A DNA stretch of 12,244 nucleotides from Bryobacterales bacterium (GTDB lineage Bacteria > Acidobacteriota > Terriglobia > Bryobacterales > Bryobacteraceae). The number at the start of each line of letters is the position of its first letter. Within the stretch, counting starts at the first letter, position 1. The notes under the pieces were generated by a model, which saw nothing but the letters and a program-made list of their open reading frames with translations, ran no database searches and was not told the DNA's origin. The translations under genes were made by a program, and so were the position numbers. The stretch lies in the NCBI GenBank assembly GCA_003142355.1, contig PLMF01000266.1, positions 7,398 through 19,641 on the forward strand, given 5' to 3'. Positions 5,832 through 12,244 of the stretch are shown here, piece by piece.

Positions 5832-7368
5832 GCGACCCCAACGCCAGAAATGCGGCGCGCAGACGCGGATGGCGCTGCATCAGTCTAAGGTAGCGCGCTT
5901 CACTGGCGCTCTCTTTAGCCTGGATGATCTTCGCCGCGGCGGTTTTCTCTTCCGCCGTCCAACGCGCCAGGTCTGGAATCAGGCTCAGAACCTGCGCCAG
6001 GCCGCTCGATGATTCCGTATCGCGCGCGCGGGCGGCGGCCAGCCCGAGGTTGCGCACGCGGAAGTTGTCCCAAGCTCCCTTCTCGCACGACGGGCCTTCG
6101 AAAAGGATGTAACCTTCGGCCAGTTTCTCGAGCGTCCGTTTGGAACTGCGGTAGCCCGGCGTTTGTGTCATGCGACGTTCTTCACGGTCCATCAGCCCGG
6201 CGACTTTTGGATCGACCGGACGGAACCCCAGCTTGCGGTAGAACCAGAAAGCTCCGGAATCCACAGCCTCCGGATTCTCAAGACCGATCTGGTAGGGATC
6301 CACCGAGAAGCAGCTCACGCCCAGAACCTGGCGGAACAGGCGCAGGAGCCGCGCATACAGCCACGCGGATTCGCCCTCGCGAAAGGTGTAGTAGAGGTTG
6401 AAGCCGACTTCGGCGCGCTCGAACAGCGAAAGCAGCTCCACGTAGCCGGCCGGCACGCCGTTCTTGAAGAAGAGCCCGCCATGGTAAGCGCGCAGCGGCA
6501 AGCGCCATTCGGGCGGCACGCCGAAGAAAAAAACCTCGACGCCACGGCCCGCGTCGGCATGAAACACGCCGCCCTCGTCGGGGTGGCTGAAGCCGTAGAG
6601 CTCGCGGTAGCGCATGGCGGAGGTGTCGAGAATGAGATCCAGGATCCTGCGCGCCTCCGGCCGGGAGAGACGCCGCACGGGAACGGGTGGTCCTTCCAGT
6701 TCCCCGGCGAGCGAAACGTCGCTGCGCCGCAGCAGCGGTTCCCGGTGGCAGTACAGCTTTCGTCCCGGCAGCCGCAGGCGGGATCGCGACCTGCGCGTGT
6801 CGCCGATGTGCCAGGTCAGCGGGAGATCGAGCGTGTCGAACAGTTCCGGCTGAGGCGCCAGGCGCTCCAGCAGCCACGCCAGGTCGCTCGTGCCCCGCGG
6901 CCGCGCCGCCGAGATCCACTGGCGGTAGGGAACGTGCGCTTCCACCGGCCAATCCTCTCCCAGCAGCGGCAGCAAGCGGCGCAGTACCGGGCCGAGCCGG
7001 TCGATGCCATCGTAACGGTCCCAGGCGATTTCCACGTCGCGCGGATGGCGGGCGGCGAGACTCCGCGCCACTTCGTAGCTGAACACCGCCGAGAGCGAGG
7101 TGCCCGCGATGCCCGATATCCGCGGTTCCTCGAAGGCGGAAAGTTCCGTGACGCGGCCCGCGAACGAGAAGAGGATCGCGTCCGCCAGTCGCGCCACCTC
7201 CAAATTGCGCGGATAGGCGCGCAAGAAGAGCGCCGTCTCATGCAGGCGGATCAGGCTGGCTGCGTCGCGGAATTGCCGCTGCGCAGCCGCCGCCAGCAAG
7301 CGTTCCAGTTGGCCGTCGCCGGGCGGGCCGAAGCGGCCCTTCCATTTCTCCAATTGGTCCAGCAGCAT
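5821..7368 (-). CDS. Uncharacterised 515-aa protein with GNAT-like region
   Basis: The start is ATG 7368, with GAGGTG overlapping the hypF stop 4 nt upstream, so it is coupled to hypF. Residues 1-225 are largely helical and Arg/Leu-rich with no motif I know (e.g. QFRDAASLIRLHETALFLRAYP at about 32-53). Residues about 230-385 read as an acetyltransferase-like (GNAT) fold: a helix LSRPEARRILDLILD, strands around VEVFFFGVP and YHGGLFFKNGVPAGYVELL, a helix AWLYARLLRLFRQVLG, a strand VSCFSVDPYQIG, then AFWFYRKLGFRP, the A..FY.KLGF signature common at the end of GNAT domains. Residues 395-515 are a charged helical tail. The usual acetyl-CoA pyrophosphate loop (R/QxxGxG/A) is not evident, so activity is uncertain. 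Context suggests a role with HypF. Gene certain, function inferred weakly. Confidence 0.8.
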   Translation of the reverse strand: MLLDQLEKWKGRFGPPGDGQLERLLAAAAQRQFRDAASLIRLHETALFLRAYPRNLEVARLADAILFSFAGRVTELSAFEEPRISGIAGTSLSAVFSYEVARSLAARHPRDVEIAWDRYDGIDRLGPVLRRLLPLLGEDWPVEAHVPYRQWISAARPRGTSDLAWLLERLAPQPELFDTLDLPLTWHIGDTRRSRSRLRLPGRKLYCHREPLLRRSDVSLAGELEGPPVPVRRLSRPEARRILDLILDTSAMRYRELYGFSHPDEGGVFHADAGRGVEVFFFGVPPEWRLPLRAYHGGLFFKNGVPAGYVELLSLFERAEVGFNLYYTFREGESAWLYARLLRLFRQVLGVSCFSVDPYQIGLENPEAVDSGAFWFYRKLGFRPVDPKVAGLMDREERRMTQTPGYRSSKRTLEKLAEGYILFEGPSCEKGAWDNFRVRNLGLAAARARDTESSSGLAQVLSLIPDLARWTAEEKTAAAKIIQAKESASEARYLRLMQRHPRLRAAFLALGSRCP

Positions 7369-7372
7369 GGTT

Positions 7373-9613
7373 TCACCTCATCAGCTCGGCCGCGATGGCT
7401 GCCTGGCCGAGGGCGATGCCGCCGTCGTTGGGCGGCACCTTGGCGTGCAGAAAAACCTCGAAGCCGGCGCCGCGCAGGCCGGCCACGGCGAGAGCCAGCA
7501 GCCGCATGTTCTGAAACGTGCCGCCGCTGAGGCAAACCCGGGCCAGCCCGGTTTCGCCGCGGATGCGCCGGCAGGTCTCGACGATGGCTTCGGCCAGGGT
7601 GTTGTGGAATTTGGCCGAGATTGCAGGCCGCGGCGCGCCTTCCTCGGCCTCACGCGCGATGCGCGCGATCATGGGGCGGAAATCCACTTGCCAGAGCGGG
7701 CCGGCCTCGATCTCAAACGGATACCGCGCGGTGTTGCCGTCCTCGGCGATCGTCTCCAGTTCGATGGCCGCCTGAGCCTCGAAGTTGACGGACGTGCGCA
7801 GGCCGATGATGGCCGCCACGGCGTCGAACAAGCGTCCGCAGGAGGAAGTCTGGACGGTGTTCACGCCCGATTCGATCATGCGCCGCACCACGCGGACATG
7901 ATTCTCCGGGACGCCTTCGAAATGCGCGTCGATCAGGTAGCCCAGCGCCGCGCGCCAAGGTTGGCGGACGGCCGCGTCGCCTCCGGCCAGCGGGATGTAG
8001 CGCAAGTGGCCGCGCCGCTCGCAGCCCCCATAGCGCGCCACCAGAAACTCGCCACCCCAGATGGCGCCATCGGTGCCGTATCCGGTGCCGTCGAACGCCA
8101 CGCCGATGACCTCGCCGCCCAGGCCATTCTCGGCCATGCAGGCGGCGATGTGCGCGTGATGGTGCTGCACGCCGAATTTTGGCAATTCATCCATCCCCAG
8201 CGCGTACTTGGTGCTGAGATAGTTCGGATGCAGGTCGTAGGCCACGGCACGCGGCTCCACCCTAAAGAGCTTCTTTAGATTGGAGAGTGTTTCCTCAAAG
8301 AAGACCATGGTTTCGTAGTTTTCGAGATCGCCGATATGCTGGCTCAGGATGGCGTGCTGTCCTTTGGTGAGGCAGAAGGTGTTCTTCAGTTCCGCGCCGC
8401 AGGTCAGCAACTCGGGAACGCGGCGTCCCAGGTCCAGGGTTTGCGGCGCGAAGCCGCGCGACCGGCGCATGACGCGCTCCGCGCCTTCGAAGGTGCGCAC
8501 CACCGAGTCGTCCGTGCGCATGTAGATGTCGCGGTCGTGGGTGAGGAACCAGTCGGCCACGCCGGCGAGGCGCTCCCGAGCTTCCGCGTTCGATACCACG
8601 ATGGGTTCCTCGCTGAGGTTGCCGCTGGTCATCACCAGCAGGGAATAGGGCGCGCCGACAAAAAGCAGGTGATGCAGCGGCGTATAGGGCAGCATGACGC
8701 CGATGGTGCGGTTGCCGGGAGCAATGGCGTGGGGTAAGTCTTCGACCTGCCGCTGCAGGATCACGATCGGATGGCGCGGGCTGAGCAAGGCGCGGCGATC
8801 GGCGTCTGAGACGGCGCAGATAGCTTCCACCGCCGCCAGGTCGCACGCCATCAATGCGAATGGCTTGTCGCTGCGCCGCTTGCGCTCGCGCAGACGGGCG
8901 ACCGCCACGGGGTTGCGGGCATCGCAGGCCAGGTGGAATCCGCCCAGACCTTTAATGGCGAGGATCTCGCCCGCGGCCAGCCGGTGGCGCGCCTCTTCGA
9001 TGCCCGCGGAAAGGGCCGGTCCACACTCGGAGCAGGCGTTGGGCTGGGCATGAAAGCGCCGGTCGCGCGGATCGTCGTACTCCGCCTGGCAAGCCGCGCA
9101 CATGTGGAAGGCGGCCATGGTGGTGTTGGGGCGATCATAGGGGATATCGCGGATGATGGTGTAGCGCGGGCCGCAGTTGGTGCAATTGGTGAACGGGTAG
9201 CCGAACCGGCGGTTGGCGGCGCTGGTGAAATCGCGGAAGCAATCGTCGCAGGTGGCCACGTCGGGCGAGACCAGCGCGAACTCGCCCGTTTCGGCGACGC
9301 TCTCGCGGATGGCGAAGGTGGCGTCGCCGGCGGCCTCCAGCTCCAGGACCTCCATTTCCTGAATCCAGGCGAGCGGCGGCGGATCTTCTCGCAGGGCGTT
9401 GACGAAGGCGTCCACGACGGCCGGATCGCCTTCCACTTCCGCCACCAGGCCGGCCGAAGAGTTCAGGACGTAGCCCGCCAGGTTGAGTTCGAGCGCGAGG
9501 TTGTGAACGAACGGCCGGAACCCGACTCCCTGAACGATGCCGCGCAAGCGAATGCGAATGCGGCGGCGGCTTTCCGAGCCGTGACCGTCAGGGAGCGGTG
9601 GCCCGTGAGTCAT
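7373..9613 (-). CDS. hypF: Carbamoyltransferase HypF
   Basis: HypF turns carbamoyl phosphate and ATP into the carbamoyl group passed to HypE, from which the cyanide ligands of NiFe-hydrogenase are made; it acts in the cytoplasm. The 746-residue length is close to the usual 750. All domains are intact. The acylphosphatase-like domain (about 17-105) has VQGVGFRPF with R33, and N51. Two zinc-finger modules have C122/C125/C144/C147 and C172/C175/C194/C197. The YrdC-like domain (about 200-390) has IKGLGGFHLACDA, SDKPFALM, PYTPLHHLLF and VMTSGNLSEEP. The Kae1-like C-terminal domain has QHHHAHIAACMAE, FDGTGYGTDGAIWGGE, SGGTFQNMRLL and PPNDGGIALGQ. The start at ATG 9613 overlaps the HEPN stop by ATGA; a longer frame to 9856 would run through the HEPN gene and is rejected. 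No other hyp or hydrogenase gene lies in the window. Confidence 0.97.
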   Translation of the reverse strand: MTHGPPLPDGHGSESRRRIRIRLRGIVQGVGFRPFVHNLALELNLAGYVLNSSAGLVAEVEGDPAVVDAFVNALREDPPPLAWIQEMEVLELEAAGDATFAIRESVAETGEFALVSPDVATCDDCFRDFTSAANRRFGYPFTNCTNCGPRYTIIRDIPYDRPNTTMAAFHMCAACQAEYDDPRDRRFHAQPNACSECGPALSAGIEEARHRLAAGEILAIKGLGGFHLACDARNPVAVARLRERKRRSDKPFALMACDLAAVEAICAVSDADRRALLSPRHPIVILQRQVEDLPHAIAPGNRTIGVMLPYTPLHHLLFVGAPYSLLVMTSGNLSEEPIVVSNAEARERLAGVADWFLTHDRDIYMRTDDSVVRTFEGAERVMRRSRGFAPQTLDLGRRVPELLTCGAELKNTFCLTKGQHAILSQHIGDLENYETMVFFEETLSNLKKLFRVEPRAVAYDLHPNYLSTKYALGMDELPKFGVQHHHAHIAACMAENGLGGEVIGVAFDGTGYGTDGAIWGGEFLVARYGGCERRGHLRYIPLAGGDAAVRQPWRAALGYLIDAHFEGVPENHVRVVRRMIESGVNTVQTSSCGRLFDAVAAIIGLRTSVNFEAQAAIELETIAEDGNTARYPFEIEAGPLWQVDFRPMIARIAREAEEGAPRPAISAKFHNTLAEAIVETCRRIRGETGLARVCLSGGTFQNMRLLALAVAGLRGAGFEVFLHAKVPPNDGGIALGQAAIAAELMR

Positions 9614-10023
9614 GGGCGCGCATCGGACGGCAGACGGCTCAACACAGCCTCGAAGACCGCACGGGCAACCGAGAGAGCGTCGGCGGCCTCCTGTGCGGAA
9701 GGTTCCTCGGGATCGCCCGGATAGCGGAACTTCCACGCGTACTCTGTGAGCGGCGCCGCGCGTCGAAACAGCGATTCCAGACTTTGGTCGATATGACTGC
9801 ACGCTTCTCCCAGCTCGACCAGGTTGTGCGTCTTGCGGAAGGGGAGGCCGTGCCACGACAAGAACGCCTTCAGGGATTTCTCCACCGCTTGTTGAGCGTG
9901 GAAAAGGATATCTTCGACAAACGGCGGATCTGCCCGCGACTCATAATCGGCGGCAGCCAAATCCCTGGCTGCCTTCGAAAGCCAGGCGCGCACCTCGGCC
10001 GCGAGTGCAGGATCATGCGGCAT
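9610..10023 (-). CDS. HEPN-domain protein (MNT partner)
   Basis: This 137-residue all-helical protein starts at ATG 10023, overlapping the end of the MNT gene by 11 nt. It fits the HEPN family (PF05168 type): AWLSKAARDLAAADY (14-27), FVEDILFHAQQAVEKSLKAFLSWHG (35-59), the PxxKTHNLVEL segment (61-71) and a late KFRYPGDPEE (98-107). HEPN proteins paired with minimal nucleotidyltransferases often form toxin-antitoxin modules, where HEPN is an RNase and MNT neutralises it by AMP transfer. The RX4HXY motif of the HepT toxin is not seen; only R63-K-T-H66 is present, so RNase activity is doubtful. It is translated just before hypF with ATGA coupling, an unusual place for a toxin module. The family call is strong. 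Confidence 0.88.
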   Translation of the reverse strand: MPHDPALAAEVRAWLSKAARDLAAADYESRADPPFVEDILFHAQQAVEKSLKAFLSWHGLPFRKTHNLVELGEACSHIDQSLESLFRRAAPLTEYAWKFRYPGDPEEPSAQEAADALSVARAVFEAVLSRLPSDARP

Positions 10024-10360
10024 GCAGCAGCTTCCCCTCGCGCATGACCGTAGCCGGCAAGGACGAGGCCAGATGCACACGGCTCTCGAACTGGCCGACG
10101 CTCCAAACCAACACGTCGGCGGCAACCCCGGTGCCCCACAGGACTTCGTAGGCGAGGCGGCTGCGGCGGCGCTCCTCGGGTGCGTCGTCCCGAACGACCA
10201 CCAGAATATCGTAATCGCTGTCCGGGCCGGCGTCTCCTCTGGCGACAGAACCGAAGAGATAGATGCGCTCCGGCCGGTAGGCTTCGACCAAACGACACAC
10301 CGCCTCACCCAGGATCGGATCATCAGCCGATGGCGTCTTGAAGGTGGTGGCGTTGTTCAC
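10013..10360 (-). CDS. Minimal nucleotidyltransferase (MNT)
   Basis: The product carries the nucleotidyltransferase signature IYLFGSVARGDAGPDSDYDI: G37-S38 and the metal-binding D49 and D51. A third acid, D82, lies in AADVLVW. It matches the MNT/KNTase-like antitoxin family, usually 95-120 residues. I chose GTG 10360 (115 residues) because it gives the usual N-terminal length of about 35 residues before the GS motif. A TTG at 10420 would add 20 residues of non-family-like sequence. Neither start has a good ribosome site. It lies 147 nt after the UbiD gene and overlaps the HEPN start by 11 nt. In such pairs MNT transfers AMP to its HEPN partner. The family is secure; the start is not. Confidence 0.85.
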   Translation of the reverse strand: MNNATTFKTPSADDPILGEAVCRLVEAYRPERIYLFGSVARGDAGPDSDYDILVVVRDDAPEERRRSRLAYEVLWGTGVAADVLVWSVGQFESRVHLASSLPATVMREGKLLHAA

Positions 10361-10363
10361 TAT

Positions 10364-10392
10364 GGTTTGTCCACAACCAGTTTGCCACAACC
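10364..10392. repeat. Tandem direct repeat upstream of MNT-HEPN genes
   Basis: Two head-to-tail units read on the plus strand GGTTTGTCCACAACC (10364-10378) and AGTTTGCCACAACC (10379-10392). They differ by one base and a one-base gap. They sit 4-32 nt upstream of the GTG start of MNT, where a ribosome site or operator would be. They may be a binding site for an autoregulator; if the TTG start at 10420 were used they would lie inside the gene. Confidence 0.55.
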
Positions 10393-10507
10393 GCCGGAAA
10401 ACGAGGTCGGGAGAATCCAATACCGGGGCGAGGCGGCGCCGCGGCTGGTGCCGGACTGGCCGGCCGCTCTCATCGGGCGCGCCAACAAGCAGGAGAACCG
10501 AGCCTTC

Positions 10508-11911
10508 TCAACTCCCCTTGATCCCGTATTTCTCCAGATCCACGCCCAGAAACTCCGCGCGCCGGAACCGCTCCTTAAGCTGAAACGGCACTGTGCAATC
10601 GAAGATGGTTTTGCAGGTGGTGCCGTCCGGCCGGCGCGAAGGATCCAGGGCCGCGCCGCGCACGCCGGGGATGAAGACCGTGTCCGTGTCACCCTGGTAG
10701 CGAACGGTCATGGCCCAGAGCACGTCGTTGCTGTCGAAGATGTTCACGTCCTCATCCACCAGGATGACATGCTTCAGCTCGGGAAAGGCCGCGAACGCCG
10801 TCAGCGCCGCCTGCCGCTGGCGGCCTTCGTCGCTGGCCGAGCGCTTCCCGATTTGCAGAATGGCGAGGTATTTTCCGCCTCCGGAAGAATGCGAGTAGAC
10901 GCCGCGCAGGAGGCCCGGCATGCTGTTCTCCACCGCGCGCAGGATGCTGACCTCGGTGGGAATGCCGACCAGGGCGGTATGTTCCTCGGAGGGGGCGATT
11001 AGGGTCTGGAGGATGGGCGAGCGGCGATGCGTCACGGCGGTTACACGGATCACCGGCAACTCGGGCTGGGCCACGCCCATCGCCCCGGCGAACTCCGGCA
11101 TGGAGTATCCGGTCAGGGTCTGGGAATCCTCGCGGATGCGCACGCCGGGCAGGATTTCGCCTTCGATCACGATCTCGGCGCGGGCGATGGCCTGGGCCGC
11201 GACCGTGACGCAATCCACCAGCTCGACCGGCCTGTGGCGCAGCCCGCCGGCGACCGTCAACTCGTCGAAGCCCACGGGGACGGTGGGCGATTCGAAGCAC
11301 GCGGCCAGGTAGATGGCGGGGTCGAGGCCGATGCTCACCGAGACCGGAAGGGGCTGGCCCAGGCGCTCGGCCTTGGCGCGGAACTGGTCGATATGGCGGC
11401 CGGGAACGAAGTAGATGCTGAGGGTATCGGGGCCTTGCATGCACAGCCGGTGAATGGTGACGTCGGAGGCGCCGGTTTCGGGGTCGCGCGCGCGGATCAG
11501 CCCCATGGTGATGTACGGCCCGGCATCGCGCAGGGTGTGGGCCGGGGCCGGAATCAGCCGGCGCAGGTCGAAGGGCGGACGGACGACCACCTCCTGGCAG
11601 GGGGCGGTCGCCACGGTCACCGGTGGGCACGTGCGATTGAGCGCGTCGAGGAGGTCGAAGGGCAGCCGCTCGATGGAGCTGCCCATGAGCAGCGCGGTGC
11701 GCTCGCGGCTAGCCAGGATTCCAACGACCACCGGAATGGCGAAGCCGTTGACGTTTTCGAAGAGCAGGGCGGGGCCGGCGCCGGAGCGCCGGTAGATGGC
11801 GGCGAGCTCCGCGTGGGGATCGACGGGCTGGCGCGTGGTGGCGAGCTGGCCGGGGATGGAAGCCAGGAACTCGAGGGCCGAGCGCAGATCGAGGATGTCG
11901 GCGGCAGTCAT
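10508..11911 (-). CDS. UbiD-family decarboxylase, variant active site
   Basis: This 467-residue protein starts at ATG 11911 with GGAGG 9 nt upstream. UbiD enzymes use prenylated FMN and a metal to add or remove carboxyl groups on aromatic or unsaturated acids. Family motifs are clear: DAGPYITMGLIRARDPETG (129-147), IHRLCMQG (153-160), GRH (171-173), GFDELTVAGGLRHRPVELV (214-232), and AEIVIEGEILPGVRIRED (245-262) near the active site. Aligned by eye to A. niger Fdc1, R155, H173, E217 and E261 match R173, H191, E233 and E277. D150 stands where the metal-binding N168 is expected and L266 where the catalytic E282 is expected (EDSQTL instead of EGPFGE). It may therefore be a variant class with a different substrate or mechanism. 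No ubiX-like prenyltransferase is seen. It probably starts the run leading to MNT and hypF. Confidence 0.9.
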   Translation of the reverse strand: MTAADILDLRSALEFLASIPGQLATTRQPVDPHAELAAIYRRSGAGPALLFENVNGFAIPVVVGILASRERTALLMGSSIERLPFDLLDALNRTCPPVTVATAPCQEVVVRPPFDLRRLIPAPAHTLRDAGPYITMGLIRARDPETGASDVTIHRLCMQGPDTLSIYFVPGRHIDQFRAKAERLGQPLPVSVSIGLDPAIYLAACFESPTVPVGFDELTVAGGLRHRPVELVDCVTVAAQAIARAEIVIEGEILPGVRIREDSQTLTGYSMPEFAGAMGVAQPELPVIRVTAVTHRRSPILQTLIAPSEEHTALVGIPTEVSILRAVENSMPGLLRGVYSHSSGGGKYLAILQIGKRSASDEGRQRQAALTAFAAFPELKHVILVDEDVNIFDSNDVLWAMTVRYQGDTDTVFIPGVRGAALDPSRRPDGTTCKTIFDCTVPFQLKERFRRAEFLGVDLEKYGIKGS

Positions 11912-11956
11912 CCTGAAATGCCTCCACTTTCCCTATGCCTTCGTTTTTTCACGATT

Positions 11957-12044
11957 CTCCGCTTCCTCCGCGCTCTCAGGTTTTGACTTTATTTTCCCGT
12001 TCTTTTCTCTGCGCGTTTTTCTCCGCGTCTCTGCGTCTCCGCGT
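11957..12044. repeat. Degenerate 8-bp CTCYGCGT repeats
   Basis: Three tandem units CTCCGCGT, CTCTGCGT, CTCCGCGT lie at 12021-12044. Related copies occur at 12007-12014 (CTCTGCGC), 11957-11964 (CTCCGCTT) and 11966-11973 (CTCCGCGC). On the minus strand this is a purine-rich upstream region of the UbiD gene. I see no clear promoter within it. Confidence 0.65.
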
Positions 12045-12079
12045 CGAAAAATTTTCCGGTTCGGGACACCCAGGCATGC

Positions 12080-12244
12080 CTACCAGTATCCATTGGTGAA
12101 GATCGGTTTCTTACAGGCGCGGCAGAACTCGGCGCCTTTGACGTCCAGACGCTCGACGGCGTGGCTGGAGGTCATGACGCAGCGCCAGTCGGGGCAGTGC
12201 CGCAGGCCGAAGGTGTGGCCGAGTTCGTGGGCCGCCTCTTTGAA
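12080..12244 (-). CDS. Archaemetzincin-like zinc metalloprotease (C-terminal part)
   Basis: The frame enters from the right edge and ends at TAG 12080, leaving 54 residues of the C-terminus. It holds the zinc site HELGHTFGLRHC (HExxHxxGxxH plus C), then CVM with four residues between the two cysteines, then FCRAC 16 residues after the methionine. This HExxHxxGxxHC...CxM...CxxC arrangement is diagnostic of archaemetzincins, zinc proteases with an added structural zinc site. The first two His and the third His of the motif bind the catalytic zinc, and the Glu is the base. It ends with KPIFTNGYW. The gene lies 168 nt upstream of the UbiD gene on the same strand. Substrates are unknown. Confidence 0.9.
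   Translation of the reverse strand, partial: FKEAAHELGHTFGLRHCPDWRCVMTSSHAVERLDVKGAEFCRACKKPIFTNGYW

Noticed and set aside
6163..7530. 455-codon plus-strand open frame
   Set aside because: Antisense to the GNAT-like gene and the end of hypF; Arg/Ala/Gln-rich product with no motif.
7367..8278. 303-codon plus-strand open frame
   Set aside because: Antisense to hypF, whose motifs are all intact on the other strand.
9614..9856. Longer N-terminus for hypF
   Set aside because: The added residues run through the HEPN gene, have no family similarity, and make the protein longer than usual HypF.
10022..11002. 326-codon plus-strand open frame
   Set aside because: Antisense to MNT and UbiD, both with clear family motifs.
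11027..11986. 319-codon plus-strand open frame
   Set aside because: Antisense to UbiD; no ribosome site or domain.
12046..12056. AT-rich palindrome as terminator of the archaemetzincin gene
   Set aside because: The stem is A/T only and short, so an intrinsic terminator cannot be supported.

Overview
The window looks like chromosomal DNA of a high-GC soil-type bacterium, most likely an Acidobacteriota member near the Solibacter/Bryobacter group. This is inferred from the secreted Gly/Tyr-rich protein with its characteristic C-terminal domain, the many unrecognised exported proteins and the degenerate GC-rich intergenic repeats. No rRNA, tRNA, CRISPR array or transposase gene is visible.

Left part (1-4211, all minus strand): a very large secreted protein of unknown function runs off the left edge (at least 901 residues, signal peptide, TPR-like N-terminus). 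Upstream of it lie a secreted Gly/Tyr-rich protein and a signal-peptide-bearing PPC (DUF296) protein with its three-histidine site intact. A 36-codon micro-ORF with a Tat-like twin-arginine start overlaps the PPC start by ATGA. A near-perfect 29-bp inverted repeat plus a tandem 16-bp direct repeat sits between the PPC gene and the Gly/Tyr-rich gene.

Middle (about 4290-5802, plus strand): a lipoprotein gene with its own promoter and a structured leader of about 125 nt, then a small exported protein. The latter's sigma-70-type promoter places the transcription start almost on its ATG, so the mRNA is probably leaderless.

Right part (5821-12244, all minus strand): transcription would run from an archaemetzincin-like zinc protease (partial, right edge) to a UbiD-family decarboxylase, then a minimal nucleotidyltransferase (MNT), a HEPN-domain protein, HypF, and a 515-residue protein with a GNAT-like fold region. 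MNT/HEPN overlap by 11 nt, HEPN/HypF by ATGA, and HypF is 4 nt from the GNAT-like gene whose ribosome site overlaps the hypF stop, so these four genes look translationally coupled. HypF makes the carbamoyl/cyano ligand precursor of NiFe-hydrogenases, but no other hyp or hydrogenase gene is in view. The most notable points are this MNT-HEPN-hypF-GNAT cluster, the UbiD protein lacking two usual active-site residues, the exported PPC protein, the leaderless promoter and the inverted-repeat element.
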